From assembly GCA_021791055.1 (NCBI GenBank), contig JAJYXI010000012.1, positions 14,865 to 70,842 of the forward strand: a DNA stretch of 55,978 nt, given 5' to 3'. Below the pieces are notes generated by a model, which worked only from the letters and a program-made list of their open reading frames with translations, was not told where the DNA came from and ran no database searches. Made by a program: the position numbers and the translations under genes. Positions 17,284 through 24,847 of this stretch are shown in pieces. Each line of letters starts with the position of its first letter. Within the stretch, counting starts at the first letter, position 1. This stretch comes from Nitrospirota bacterium (GTDB taxonomy: Bacteria; Nitrospirota; Thermodesulfovibrionia; Thermodesulfovibrionales; Dissulfurispiraceae).

Positions 17284-18472
17284 CTAATAAAACCTCAAAC
17301 TCGTTTATGGCAGGGCGTACTTTCCCGCTCATCAGCTTAGGCAGAAGCGTATCCCGCAGGTGGGTGAGAGTGCGGATTTGGATTTGGTTAACAAATATCT
17401 TGTCAAAATATAGCTGTACTTGATTGTGAAAAAGTTTAAGCAATTTATCATCAGGTTTTATGATGTCTATGTTTGAAAAATCGCCTGTATTTAAATTGTC
17501 CGTGGCAGTTCCTCCGCTTGCCATCGCCAGCAATTCTTCCTTCATAGTTGCCAATTTCAAATAAAGAAAATATCTATAAATCTCTTTGTCTGGGACAATA
17601 GAATTGATCTGTTGATTGGTCTGGCAATTAAAAGCATTCATTGCTACCAAGCCCACTGTGGCTATACAACTAACACAAATTGATTTCGGTGGGAGGAATT
17701 TATTTTGTTGTGAGTTAGCGCCTTCCTCTGTAAGTGTGTCCTCTGTATCAAAAATAAATGTTTTGCCATGCATGTCTGGTATCCTTATGAAGGGTATACC
17801 GCCCCCAAAATAAGAATGGATTTTCTTTGAAGGCGTTTTGCCACAAATAATTTTACCGCAATCCCCCAACTTCCCAATCTCCCACCCCTCCGCCTCCTCC
17901 ACAAACCACTGCCTGAAAAGCGTCTCTGCCAATGCCTCAAGGGTCTTGTTCTGCCGGTGCAGGAGGTCTATCTTGTCGTCAAGGCTGCTGAGGATTGAGG
18001 CGATGGATTTTTGTTCAGGGAGAGGGGGAAGAAGAATATCCATATCGGCTATTACATCAGGAGTTAAAGACGGATATGCAGAAGTTGACCCCTCCGCAAC
18101 CATATCCAGGTAATTTACGACTTCATCTGAGGTTAAAAAATAATAAATAAATTTTGGGTTTGCTCTTTTTTCATCACAGCTTAGGACTGCAAACCCTGTT
18201 GATACCACAAGGTTTAATTTTGGATTTTTGACTAACCCATAATGCCGTTGAATAGGGCGCACTGTCGAATAAATAATGTCATTGTCTTTAACTATTCGTT
18301 TGGCCCTGCTTGGTGCCTTCTCTATTGCAAAATATTGAAACCCCTCGATCTTCCCTTTCGTAATAGACCCTGTATCAAGATACTCAATTTGCTTATGGGG
18401 ATAATTCCTATCAATGCTCTTGGCGTTAATAGAAATCAAGTCCCCCAGTTTATATTCCTTCCACTCACCCAT
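17276..18472 (-). CDS. hsdS: Type I restriction enzyme specificity subunit
   Basis: 398 residues with two half-sites. The first target-recognition domain is followed by the conserved spacer LLPPLPEQKSIASILSSLDDK and helix TLEALAETLFRQWF; the second domain (GKIICGKTPSKK, FIRIPDMHGK) ends with RTLTHLRDTLLPKLMSGKV. HsdS sets the bipartite recognition sequence for methylation and cutting. The start is in a TAATG junction with the short remnant ORF upstream, and the end overlaps the RT start by 8 bp. The recognition sequence cannot be read. Confidence 0.94.
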   Translation of the reverse strand: MGEWKEYKLGDLISINAKSIDRNYPHKQIEYLDTGSITKGKIEGFQYFAIEKAPSRAKRIVKDNDIIYSTVRPIQRHYGLVKNPKLNLVVSTGFAVLSCDEKRANPKFIYYFLTSDEVVNYLDMVAEGSTSAYPSLTPDVIADMDILLPPLPEQKSIASILSSLDDKIDLLHRQNKTLEALAETLFRQWFVEEAEGWEIGKLGDCGKIICGKTPSKKIHSYFGGGIPFIRIPDMHGKTFIFDTEDTLTEEGANSQQNKFLPPKSICVSCIATVGLVAMNAFNCQTNQQINSIVPDKEIYRYFLYLKLATMKEELLAMASGGTATDNLNTGDFSNIDIIKPDDKLLKLFHNQVQLYFDKIFVNQIQIRTLTHLRDTLLPKLMSGKVRPAINEFEVLLDA

Positions 18473-18561
18473 TATTTGCTGTCCTTTTTTCGCCTTTTCC
18501 TCTCTCTCGTCTTCATCTCCAGTTCAAGTAAAGCTTTCTCCCGCTCTACTTCCCGCGCCAT
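18472..18561 (-). pseudogene. 29-residue charged remnant ORF between a repeat and hsdS
   Basis: ATG at 18561 opens a 29-codon frame (AREVEREKALLELEMK then a run of Arg/Lys) ending in TAATG with the hsdS start. The ATG lies at the very edge of a TTCGACAAGCTCAG repeat (18558-18600). It looks like the surviving C-terminal tail of a gene that was cut by repeat insertion, possibly the DUF1016 gene upstream or another hsd-linked gene. The identity is unresolved. Confidence 0.35.
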
Positions 18562-18600
18562 GGTTCGACAAGCTCAGCCTGACACCGCTAACCATGACAG
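18558..18600. repeat. TTCGACAAGCTCAG-type repeat, copy 1
   Basis: ATGGTTCGACAAGCTCAGCCTGAC...AACCATGAC: core TTCGACAAGCTCAGCCTGAC shared with 18988-19040, with terminal CATGGTT/AACCATG able to pair. Confidence 0.75.
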
Positions 18601-18666
18601 GCTGACCACAACAAACTCACCATAACAATCTCACACGACATCACCAGTGTGCACCTGAGCATCCTT

Positions 18667-18693
18667 GTCATTCTGAGCTTGTCGAAGAATGAC
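18667..18693. repeat. TTCGACAAGCTCAG-type repeat, copy 2 (hairpin)
   Basis: GTCATTC-TGAGCTTGTCGAA-GAATGAC: 7-bp arms around the repeat core in inverted orientation. It forms the last codons of the GIY-YIG gene (encodes GHSSTSSE). Confidence 0.8.
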
Positions 18694-18970
18694 CCTTAGC
18701 CAATTCAACCAGCTTTTCAAAATCACCTGCTATTAATGCTTCCTTTTTCTTCCGGCTCCAACCTTTTATTTGTTTTTCTCGTGATATAGCATCAAGAACA
18801 TCTGAAAATTCCTCCATATACACTAATTTAACAGGTCTTTTATTATGGGTGTAGCATCCGTCAATAAGACCTTCCTGATGCTCATAGAGCCGCCTTTCTA
18901 CATTGTTGGTTACACCTGTGTAATAGCTGCCATCTGAGCATTGTAATATGTAAACGTAATAACTTTTCAT
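18668..18970 (-). CDS. Small GIY-YIG nuclease domain protein
   Basis: 100 residues: YYVYILQCSDGSYYTGVTNN is the GIY-YIG core (here YVY...YTG), then VERRLYEHQEG and AISREKQIKGWSRKKKEALI, as in the UPF0213-like single-domain group. The C-terminal GHSSTSSE is encoded by a TTCGACAAGCTCAG-type repeat, and further repeats lie just upstream of its start. The gene sits inside the hsd operon between the truncated DUF1016 gene and hsdS. It could be a nuclease that travels with the repeats (inference) or a passive passenger. Confidence 0.85.
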   Translation of the reverse strand: MKSYYVYILQCSDGSYYTGVTNNVERRLYEHQEGLIDGCYTHNKRPVKLVYMEEFSDVLDAISREKQIKGWSRKKKEALIAGDFEKLVELAKGHSSTSSE

Positions 18971-18987
18971 TTCACATTAAGGGGACA

Positions 18988-19040
18988 GTCATGGTTCGAC
19001 AGGGCTTCGACAAGCTCAGCCTGACACTGTTCACCATGAC
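18988..19040. repeat. TTCGACAAGCTCAG-type repeat, copy 3 (hairpin)
   Basis: GTCATGGT...ACCATGAC arms enclose TTCGACAGGGCTTCGACAAGCTCAGCCTGAC; the core appears partly duplicated (TTCGACAGGGC then TTCGACAAGC). Confidence 0.78.
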
Positions 19041-19048
19041 AACAACAT

Positions 19049-19075
19049 GTCACCCTGAGCCTGTCGAAGGGTGAC
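19049..19075. repeat. TTCGACAGGCTCAG-type repeat, copy 4 (hairpin)
   Basis: GTCACCC-TGAGCCTGTCGAA-GGGTGAC, 7-bp arms. It supplies the last residues (HPSTGSG) and the stop codon of the truncated DUF1016 gene. Confidence 0.8.
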
Positions 19076-19535
19076 GCTCAAGGGCACGGGTGTTCCAATT
19101 TTGTTCTGCTGCCTCTTTAAGATAGTAATCGCGGGCTTTATCATTTTCGACTCGGAGCAATAACCGATAATGAGTCCAAGTCAATTCGGGGCGCAGTGCG
19201 TCCCGAATTAGGAATGTCTGATAAAATTGACGCATCCTCCTGACTTCCCTCTCGTCAAATCCTTTGCCAAACTCCTCTGTCAATCGGACTGAAAGATTTT
19301 TGATAAGGTATGTTCCATAATCAGCCCGTTGCTTGCCTTTTTGCTCCTCCTCTGCGATAAGCCTCCCGATGTTCCAATACGCCTCTACCATGACAAAATT
19401 GACAGCACGATAAGCATTCTGCCTTGCTGTCTGAAGTATTTCGGCAATGTTCCGATAAAACTCGCTTCGTATTTCAAATTGAGTGCCTGCAAGCGCCCTA
19501 TCTACTGATTTTTTTGGATGTTTGCTATTTGCCAT
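19050..19535 (-). pseudogene. DUF1016 (YhcG-like) N-terminal domain, truncated by repeat insertion
   Basis: 161 residues. AYRAVNFVMVEAYWNIGRLI, YLIKNLSVRLTEEFGKGFD and LTWTHYRLLLRVEN are typical of the DUF1016 N-terminal domain; the sequence runs normally to NWNTRALER and then ends in repeat-encoded HPSTGSG. The C-terminal PD-(D/E)xK-like nuclease domain, normally another 150-200 residues, is gone. The start overlaps the hsdM stop by 11 bp, so the intact ancestor was part of the restriction operon. It may still be translated as a truncated protein. Confidence 0.82.
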
Positions 19536-21123
19536 ATTCTTTTACCTCAATCTTTGCAAGGTTCTCCATAATAGCTTTATTCAATTCCGCCTCTTCCTCT
19601 ATCTGTTTTTCCAGTTCCGCTTTCAACACATTAAACCTTTCAGGAAAATTGCAATCATCCTCATCATCAGGCAGGCCTATGTATCTGCCGGGGGTAAGCA
19701 CATAATTCAATGCCTTTACTTCATCCAAAGTCGCTGACTTGCAGAAGCCCTGAATATCTCTGTAGTCGCCTTCGCCTGTGCGCCAGTTATGGTAAGTGCC
19801 TGCAATCAGGGCAATGTCTTCATCGGACAGATTCCTGTTTCTGCGGTTAATCAAATACCCCATATTGCGGGCGTCTATAAATAAAATTTCACCTTTTCTT
19901 TTCTGCTTATTGCGGCGTAAAAACCAGAGGCAAGCCGGTATCTGTGTATTGAGAAACAGCTTTGTAGGCAGGTTTACGATACAGTCTATCAGATCGTTTT
20001 CAATCAGTGTCTTCCGTATCTCGCCTTCATTACTGGTTTTAGTAGTCAGCGAACCTTTTGCCAATACGAAACCTGCCATGCCTGTCGGCGCAAGGTGATA
20101 GAGGAAATGCTGTATCCATGCGTAATTTGCATTATTCGGCGGAGGAGGCAGTTTCTGTCCCAAGACACTCCAGCGCGCGTCATTTTGGAGCAAGTCGCCG
20201 CTCCAGTCGCTGTCGTTAAACGGCGGGTTGGCAATGATATAATCTGCCTTCAGGTCTTTGTGTGCATCATTGAGAAAAGAGCCTTCGTTGTTCCATTTCA
20301 CATTACTGCTGTCTATATGACGGATGGCAAGATTCATCTTAGCAAGACGCCATGTGGTCTGGTTGCTCTCCTGTCCATAAATTGAAATGCGGTCTGCCGG
20401 ATTCAGGGATAAGCCGTTGCCTTTTTTCTTGTAGTAATCCCGATGCGCCTCAACAAACTTTTCACTCTGCACAAACATTCCGCCCGAGCCGCAGCAGGGG
20501 TCAAATACCCTGCCCTCGTAAGGCTCAAGCATTTCAACAAGCAGTTTTACAACACTTGCAGGGGTATAGAACTGCCCGCCTTTTTTGCCTTCGGCTAAAG
20601 CAAATTCTCCGAGGAAGTATTCATAGACCTTGCCGAGAATATCCTTGCTCTGCGCCTCTTTTGTGCCGAGCACTGCGCTACTGATAAGGTCAATCAAACC
20701 GCCGAGGCTTTGCTTGTCCAGCTTTTCCTGCGCATAAACCTTTGGCAAGACCCCTCTGAGAGAAGGATTGTCCTTTTCAATGGCATCCATTGCATCGTCA
20801 ACATCCTTGCCTATAGTGGGGAGTTTTGCTCTGCCTTGCAGCCACTTCCACCGAGCAGACAGCGGCACATAAAAGACCTTCTCTGCGGTATATTCGTTCT
20901 TGTCTTCAGGGTCTGCGCCTTCGTAAGCGCCTTTGCCCTCTTTCAGCTTTTGATAGAGTTCTTCAAAGGCGTCGGAGATATATTTCAGAAAGATTAAACC
21001 CAGAACAACATGCTTGTATTCTGCGGCGTCCATATTCTTCCGAAGTTTGTCCGCTGCCTTCCAGAGCTTTTTTTCTAAAGGCTCATCGTTCTGTTTCTGT
21101 TTTTCCTTAGCGATCCTCGCCAT
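19525..21123 (-). CDS. hsdM: Type I restriction enzyme methylase subunit
   Basis: 532 residues. The N-terminal helical domain (LWKAADKLRKNMDAAEYKHV) is followed by SAM-binding VFDPCCGSGGMFVQSEKF and the catalytic adenine-methyltransferase motif IIANPPFNDSDW. It methylates adenines at the HsdS-defined site. First gene of the restriction operon; a palindrome TTAGAGAA-N3-TTCTCTAA lies just upstream of its ribosome-binding site (AGGAGAAT). It overlaps the truncated DUF1016 gene by 11 bp. Confidence 0.96.
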   Translation of the reverse strand: MARIAKEKQKQNDEPLEKKLWKAADKLRKNMDAAEYKHVVLGLIFLKYISDAFEELYQKLKEGKGAYEGADPEDKNEYTAEKVFYVPLSARWKWLQGRAKLPTIGKDVDDAMDAIEKDNPSLRGVLPKVYAQEKLDKQSLGGLIDLISSAVLGTKEAQSKDILGKVYEYFLGEFALAEGKKGGQFYTPASVVKLLVEMLEPYEGRVFDPCCGSGGMFVQSEKFVEAHRDYYKKKGNGLSLNPADRISIYGQESNQTTWRLAKMNLAIRHIDSSNVKWNNEGSFLNDAHKDLKADYIIANPPFNDSDWSGDLLQNDARWSVLGQKLPPPPNNANYAWIQHFLYHLAPTGMAGFVLAKGSLTTKTSNEGEIRKTLIENDLIDCIVNLPTKLFLNTQIPACLWFLRRNKQKRKGEILFIDARNMGYLINRRNRNLSDEDIALIAGTYHNWRTGEGDYRDIQGFCKSATLDEVKALNYVLTPGRYIGLPDDEDDCNFPERFNVLKAELEKQIEEEAELNKAIMENLAKIEVKEYGK

Positions 21124-21137
21124 TAATCATTCTCCTA

Positions 21138-21156
21138 TTAGAGAAAAATTCTCTAA
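21138..21156. promoter_or_regulatory. Palindrome upstream of hsdM, possible operator
   Basis: TTAGAGAA-AAA-TTCTCTAA, perfect 8-bp arms, located between the PIN-toxin stop and the hsdM ribosome-binding site. It may be an operator controlling the restriction operon; no dedicated controller gene is recognised. Confidence 0.4.
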
Positions 21157-21166
21157 ATTGATGCTT

Positions 21167-21592
21167 CTAAAACAACTTCCTGAATCCCATCCCGACTTCT
21201 TCAAAATGCTTATCGTTAGTTAAAGCTTCTGAAATGCGAATCTCTTTCATTACAACAAAGGAAGTGAAGTCAAAAAATGAGATGCTTGTTTTATCGTTAT
21301 ACTTTTTGCTCAACTCCCATGCCTTTGCCCATCTCTTTTCATCTATTCTTTCAAGGATTATTCTCTCGTTCTTGACTGCATTGAGGATTGTTTCAATAAA
21401 AGTATCTACAAGCTTGAAATCTATTTTAGCCCTTAAAAAAGTAATCGTCTCTGCAAGAATGTAGTCTGTAGTAATGGGTAGTCCTCTGCTCAAAAGCAAA
21501 TCTTTATAAAAGGAATAAACCCTTTCATGATAGTTATCGTTCTTATTGGCAATAGCTACCCATCCCCAACTATCAAAAAAGACATTCTTCAT
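21167..21592 (-). CDS. PIN-domain toxin (VapC-type ribonuclease)
   Basis: 141 residues. Acidic PIN residues are visible: FFDSWGWVAI (Asp near the start), DYILAETITFL (Glu), ISFFDFTSFVVM (Asp) and ALTNDKHFE (Asp). These coordinate Mg for cleavage of RNA, usually tRNA or rRNA. It follows the ribbon-helix-helix gene with a 4-bp overlap, the usual antitoxin-toxin order. It stands between addB and hsdM on the same strand. Confidence 0.88.
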   Translation of the reverse strand: MKNVFFDSWGWVAIANKNDNYHERVYSFYKDLLLSRGLPITTDYILAETITFLRAKIDFKLVDTFIETILNAVKNERIILERIDEKRWAKAWELSKKYNDKTSISFFDFTSFVVMKEIRISEALTNDKHFEEVGMGFRKLF

Positions 21593-21855
21593 CTTTTACG
21601 AGGAAACCCATACAGATATTCATCAATGCTGTCTGCAAGATCAGGAGGCCCGCCTTTGCAAATGCCAGCTATAGAGAGGAGTTTCTCTGTTATTTCGTCC
21701 ACGGGCTTCTCTTTCTTTTTTCTGCGCTCCTTTAAAAAATTATTGATGGCTATCCTCACCAACTCAGCAACAGACATTCCCGAATCCTGCTGAAGCCTTT
21801 CCAATGCCTCTTTCTGTGTATCTTCCATAAACATTTGAAACCTTACTTTAGCCAT
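21589..21855 (-). CDS. Ribbon-helix-helix antitoxin
   Basis: 88 residues. KVRFQMFMEDTQKEALERLQ then SGMSVAELVRIAINNFLKER is a CopG/MetJ-like ribbon-helix-helix; the basic middle KERRKKKEK leads to a C-terminal toxin-binding tail. It should neutralise the PIN toxin encoded immediately after it and repress their shared promoter. A strong ribosome-binding site AGGAGGAAT and a consensus promoter are directly upstream. Confidence 0.86.
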   Translation of the reverse strand: MAKVRFQMFMEDTQKEALERLQQDSGMSVAELVRIAINNFLKERRKKKEKPVDEITEKLLSIAGICKGGPPDLADSIDEYLYGFPRKR

Positions 21856-21866
21856 ATATTCCTCCT

Positions 21867-21901
21867 ACACATATCATATACTGTCCATGTGTGTATGTCA
21901 A
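21867..21901 (-). promoter_or_regulatory. Promoter and operator of the PIN toxin-antitoxin pair
   Basis: On the minus strand TTGACA (21901-21896), 17-bp spacer, TATGAT (21878-21873). An inverted repeat ACACAT-N14-ATGTGT (21867-21872 / 21887-21892) overlaps the spacer and -10 box, the expected place for autorepression by the antitoxin. Confidence 0.65.
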
Positions 21902-21908
21902 CCGGTTG

Positions 21909-21977
21909 CTACAGCCTTCCTTCCTGCTTTAACTTATCTATTATCGCGTTTATCTTAGGCAGTGCCTCCTGAAAAAT
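21909..21977 (-). pseudogene. Possible C-terminal gene remnant just after addB
   Basis: Between the addB stop and the toxin-antitoxin promoter, 22 codons open in the addB frame encode EALPKINAIIDKLKQEGRL before TAG. It is reminiscent of the last helix of DUF3368/PIN-type proteins, but is too short to assign. It may mark debris at the junction of the island. Confidence 0.22.
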
Positions 21978-24728
21978 TCACTGCTGTATATACGGGCAAA
22001 ACGCGTATTCATGACAATTCCAGCAGATATAATCGTTCAACGGCTTCGCCTTAAAATCCCCTTTTCTTATGCCCGCTGCCGCGTCTTCAAGAAACTTCAG
22101 CGCCGCGATTATATAATCGTCTATGACTTCCTGCCCTTTGCCTCTTTTGGACGGCGGGCACCACTTGATATTTATATCCTTGAGCGAATATATCCCTACC
22201 CTGTTCACCTTATAGCCCTGATTCTTCATCATCGCTGCATAGAGGAACAACTGGAGGTTTTCATTTCCTTCCAATGCCTGTTTACAGTTAAGGCTTGCCC
22301 CTCCTGTCTTGTAATCTATTATCTGCACAGAATCTTCTATCCTATCGAATCTGTCCACCTTGCCCTTCAGTTTTATGCCCTTTATAGGCTCGCCTGTAAT
22401 GGTCTTTTCGGCCTCTGTGGAGATGTATCCATCCTTTCTTATCTCAAGCTCCTTTTCATAGATGTCAGGGAGGATCTCAATAAATGTATCCTTTATCATC
22501 ATCTTCCAGTATGCATCTATCCTCTTGTCCTTCATGGACTCCTCTATTATGGCTTCAGCCCTATCCCTCAGATATTCGATATTTTCGAACGGCTCCTTTA
22601 TGATCCTCTCCATTATTTTATGTATTATAGTTCCGATGGTAACTGCCTCAATCTCGTATTCCTTTATATCCGCCGGCCTGAGATTCAGCATCCTTTCAAT
22701 GAAAAACCTTCTCGGACACATCCTGTACGCATCCACATCCGTAACCCTGAGAAAGGCTGAAGGCTGAAGGCTGAAGGCTGAAGGCTGAATTTCTATTTCG
22801 GATATATGCTTGGAAAATGGTTTGCAGCCCTGCCTGACAAGATACTCTTCGTTAGAGAAGATTCCTGGAATCAGTTCCCTGACTTCCTCGCCAAAATATA
22901 AAAACGATGAAGGAAGAAACATGTTATCGCCGTCCATCAGTGGGTAAGACAGATGCATATTTTTGCATGAGTTTATCAGATTGTAAAAGCAGAATCTCTG
23001 AATATCTATGTACTTGTCAAGGTTTAAAAAATTTAGTCTCTTCTTAACATTGTCCGGCAGGAGGTAGTCCATGCCCATTCTCTTAGGCATGTCTCCATCT
23101 GTCAGTCCTCCGAAGAAAATGTATTCGGGCGACAATCCTGACATCTCGGAGAAATCCATTACTCTTACGCCTGTCCCTTCTGTTTCGATGTAACATGCAT
23201 TAAGGATATGCGTAAACACATCTATGAATTCCGACAATGTAACAGGGGCTGAATGCAGCGTCCCTAAAAAAGATATATGTTCGAGCAGATCGTTTGCCGT
23301 CCTGCGAATATCCCTCATCGAAGAATCCATCGGAAATGCAAGAAAACCCAAATCGTTTAAAATGTCATGGATTAGATTCACATATGTGGCGAAACTCGCG
23401 CCATTCTTAACATTATCAAGCGGCTGCAGTTTCTCAAAGACCCAAGCCATATCCTTTTCTATCTCATCTCTTTCCTCCATAAGGCTCATATCTATCGTCT
23501 CGGAACCCTCTGCTATAAAGTTAAGCCATTCTTTCTTCCCGGAGACAATACCTGACTGCAGGGAAAGTGTTGCTACCCATTTCTTCGGTCTCTCCGGCAC
23601 TTTTGTGAAATATTTCGATGAAAGGAATTGCGAAAATTCCAATCTCGGATAGTTCTCAGCAACAGAACAAAGAAGAGATGAGAGATCAAGAAACGGCCTC
23701 GTCTTTCCAAGAGGTTTTTTCTTAGAGATACTGCATGGAATGCCGTAGCGGCTAAAAACCCTGTCAACCATTGCAGAGTATTTATTTAAATCCGGAAATG
23801 TAACTATTACCTCTCCCAAGTCTCCAAATTTCCCTGATACATACAATGACTTTATGTTCCTTGCTATCCCCTCCACCTCTTCTTCGATACCCGGATATGA
23901 GCAATAAACAAAAGAGGCAATAGGCGATGGGCAATAGGCTATAGGGATTTCCTCCTCTCGCCTATTGCCTATTGCCTCTTGCCCGTTTTTAAGATACATC
24001 TCTTCAATGTCAAAATTATCCTTCAGAAAATTTATATATCCTTCAGACAATTCTCTAAACCGTGAATCGTATGGAATAGCAATTAAGGTATGTTTTGAGT
24101 TTTGAACCAAACCTTTTAAAATATTCCTCTCAGACGGCGTTGGGTCATAAAAACCATCAAGGATAAGCAGCTCTGAGCTCTGAACCCTGAACTCTGAGCT
24201 TATGCTTACCACATCTTCTTCATCAATAAGTCCGCTTTTCTGAATGAAAGATTGATATTCATTAAATGCATCAAGACCGTCCATAATAACCTTCGACACC
24301 GACTCAGGGATATTGAGCTCGTCGAACACTTCCAAAAAATTATGTTTTATGTCATCTATTTCATGGTCCGGATAAAGCTGTTTAAGCTCACTTATGAAAT
24401 CTGAAATCATTGATGAAAAGCCAAGCCCTCTGCCGCAAAGCCTTGAAACAATGACCGGAATCAGAGACCCATGAAGCATCCTCTTGTCTCCATAAACAGA
24501 ATAAAGCTTTTTGCAATACTGTCTGATAGCAGCCATCTCAGGGGGGATATAGCATTTGTTGTCCTGAAGCCGATGGAATATCTTTTGTGCCTCTTTGGTC
24601 TTTGTTGAAGTAGGCGATAGATATAGGATTCTTGAGTAATCAGGATTTTGTATATCTTTTACCGCCTCTTCAAAAAGGAATTCCGTGATGTTTCTATAAC
24701 TCAGCGGTGTGTAGAAGATTTTTACCAT
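21978..24728 (-). CDS. addB: AddB-like RecB-family nuclease / inactive helicase
   Basis: 916 residues. The central region has IFFGGLTDGDMPKRMGMDYLL as in AddB. The C-terminal nuclease starts RVTDVDAYRMCPRRFFIERM, has GTIIHKIMERI, KGKVDRFDR and QIIDYKTGG, and ends with YICWNCHEYAFCPYIQQ; the four cysteines of the iron-sulfur cluster (one in MCPRRF, three at the end) are present. It pairs with AddA for break resection. There is a divergent gene (hpt) upstream, so addB probably has its own promoter. Three in-frame repeat insertions are visible (22751-22788, 23911-23985, 24166-24202), all in likely surface loops. Confidence 0.85.
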   Translation of the reverse strand: MVKIFYTPLSYRNITEFLFEEAVKDIQNPDYSRILYLSPTSTKTKEAQKIFHRLQDNKCYIPPEMAAIRQYCKKLYSVYGDKRMLHGSLIPVIVSRLCGRGLGFSSMISDFISELKQLYPDHEIDDIKHNFLEVFDELNIPESVSKVIMDGLDAFNEYQSFIQKSGLIDEEDVVSISSEFRVQSSELLILDGFYDPTPSERNILKGLVQNSKHTLIAIPYDSRFRELSEGYINFLKDNFDIEEMYLKNGQEAIGNRREEEIPIAYCPSPIASFVYCSYPGIEEEVEGIARNIKSLYVSGKFGDLGEVIVTFPDLNKYSAMVDRVFSRYGIPCSISKKKPLGKTRPFLDLSSLLCSVAENYPRLEFSQFLSSKYFTKVPERPKKWVATLSLQSGIVSGKKEWLNFIAEGSETIDMSLMEERDEIEKDMAWVFEKLQPLDNVKNGASFATYVNLIHDILNDLGFLAFPMDSSMRDIRRTANDLLEHISFLGTLHSAPVTLSEFIDVFTHILNACYIETEGTGVRVMDFSEMSGLSPEYIFFGGLTDGDMPKRMGMDYLLPDNVKKRLNFLNLDKYIDIQRFCFYNLINSCKNMHLSYPLMDGDNMFLPSSFLYFGEEVRELIPGIFSNEEYLVRQGCKPFSKHISEIEIQPSAFSLQPSAFLRVTDVDAYRMCPRRFFIERMLNLRPADIKEYEIEAVTIGTIIHKIMERIIKEPFENIEYLRDRAEAIIEESMKDKRIDAYWKMMIKDTFIEILPDIYEKELEIRKDGYISTEAEKTITGEPIKGIKLKGKVDRFDRIEDSVQIIDYKTGGASLNCKQALEGNENLQLFLYAAMMKNQGYKVNRVGIYSLKDINIKWCPPSKRGKGQEVIDDYIIAALKFLEDAAAGIRKGDFKAKPLNDYICWNCHEYAFCPYIQQ
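22751..22788. repeat. CTGAAGGCTGAAGG tandem repeat inside addB
   Basis: About five consecutive GGCTGAA units in frame; encodes QPSAFSLQPSAF immediately before the nuclease domain. A degenerate relative is at about 77-115. Confidence 0.75.
23911..23985. repeat. GGCAATAGGCGATGG inverted repeat inside addB
   Basis: GGCAATAGGCGATGGGCAATAGG on one side and CCTATTGCCTATTGCC on the other make a long hairpin; the insert is open in frame (encodes GQEAIGNRREEEIPIAYCPS). Confidence 0.7.
24166..24202. repeat. CTCTGAACTCTGAG repeat inside addB
   Basis: GAGCTCTGAACCCTGAACTCTGAGC; encodes SSEFRVQSSELL in frame. Confidence 0.6.
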
Positions 24729-24788
24729 AGGTGTGTTACCTTAAAATATTGTATTATCCCGGCATTGAATAATGCAAATACATACCAG

Positions 24789-24817
24789 TTGAGATAAAAG
24801 GAGAATAAAAGTATTAT
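24789..24817 (+). promoter_or_regulatory. Promoter of hpt
   Basis: TTGAGA (24789-24794), 17-bp spacer, TATTAT (24812-24817), about 30 bp before the hpt ATG, with GGAGGGAA as ribosome-binding site. Confidence 0.55.
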
Positions 24818-24847
24818 ATAATACAGTCCATAACATCGGAGGGAATT

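Noticed and set aside
21909-21980. Selenocysteine read-through at the addB TGA
   Set aside because: The frame continues 22 codons after TGA, but AddB already ends at its Fe-S cysteine cluster, as is normal, and no SECIS-like hairpin was seen after the TGA.
22011-22760. 249-codon plus-strand ORF opposite addB
   Set aside because: Lies wholly antisense to the conserved nuclease domain and its translation has no recognisable features.
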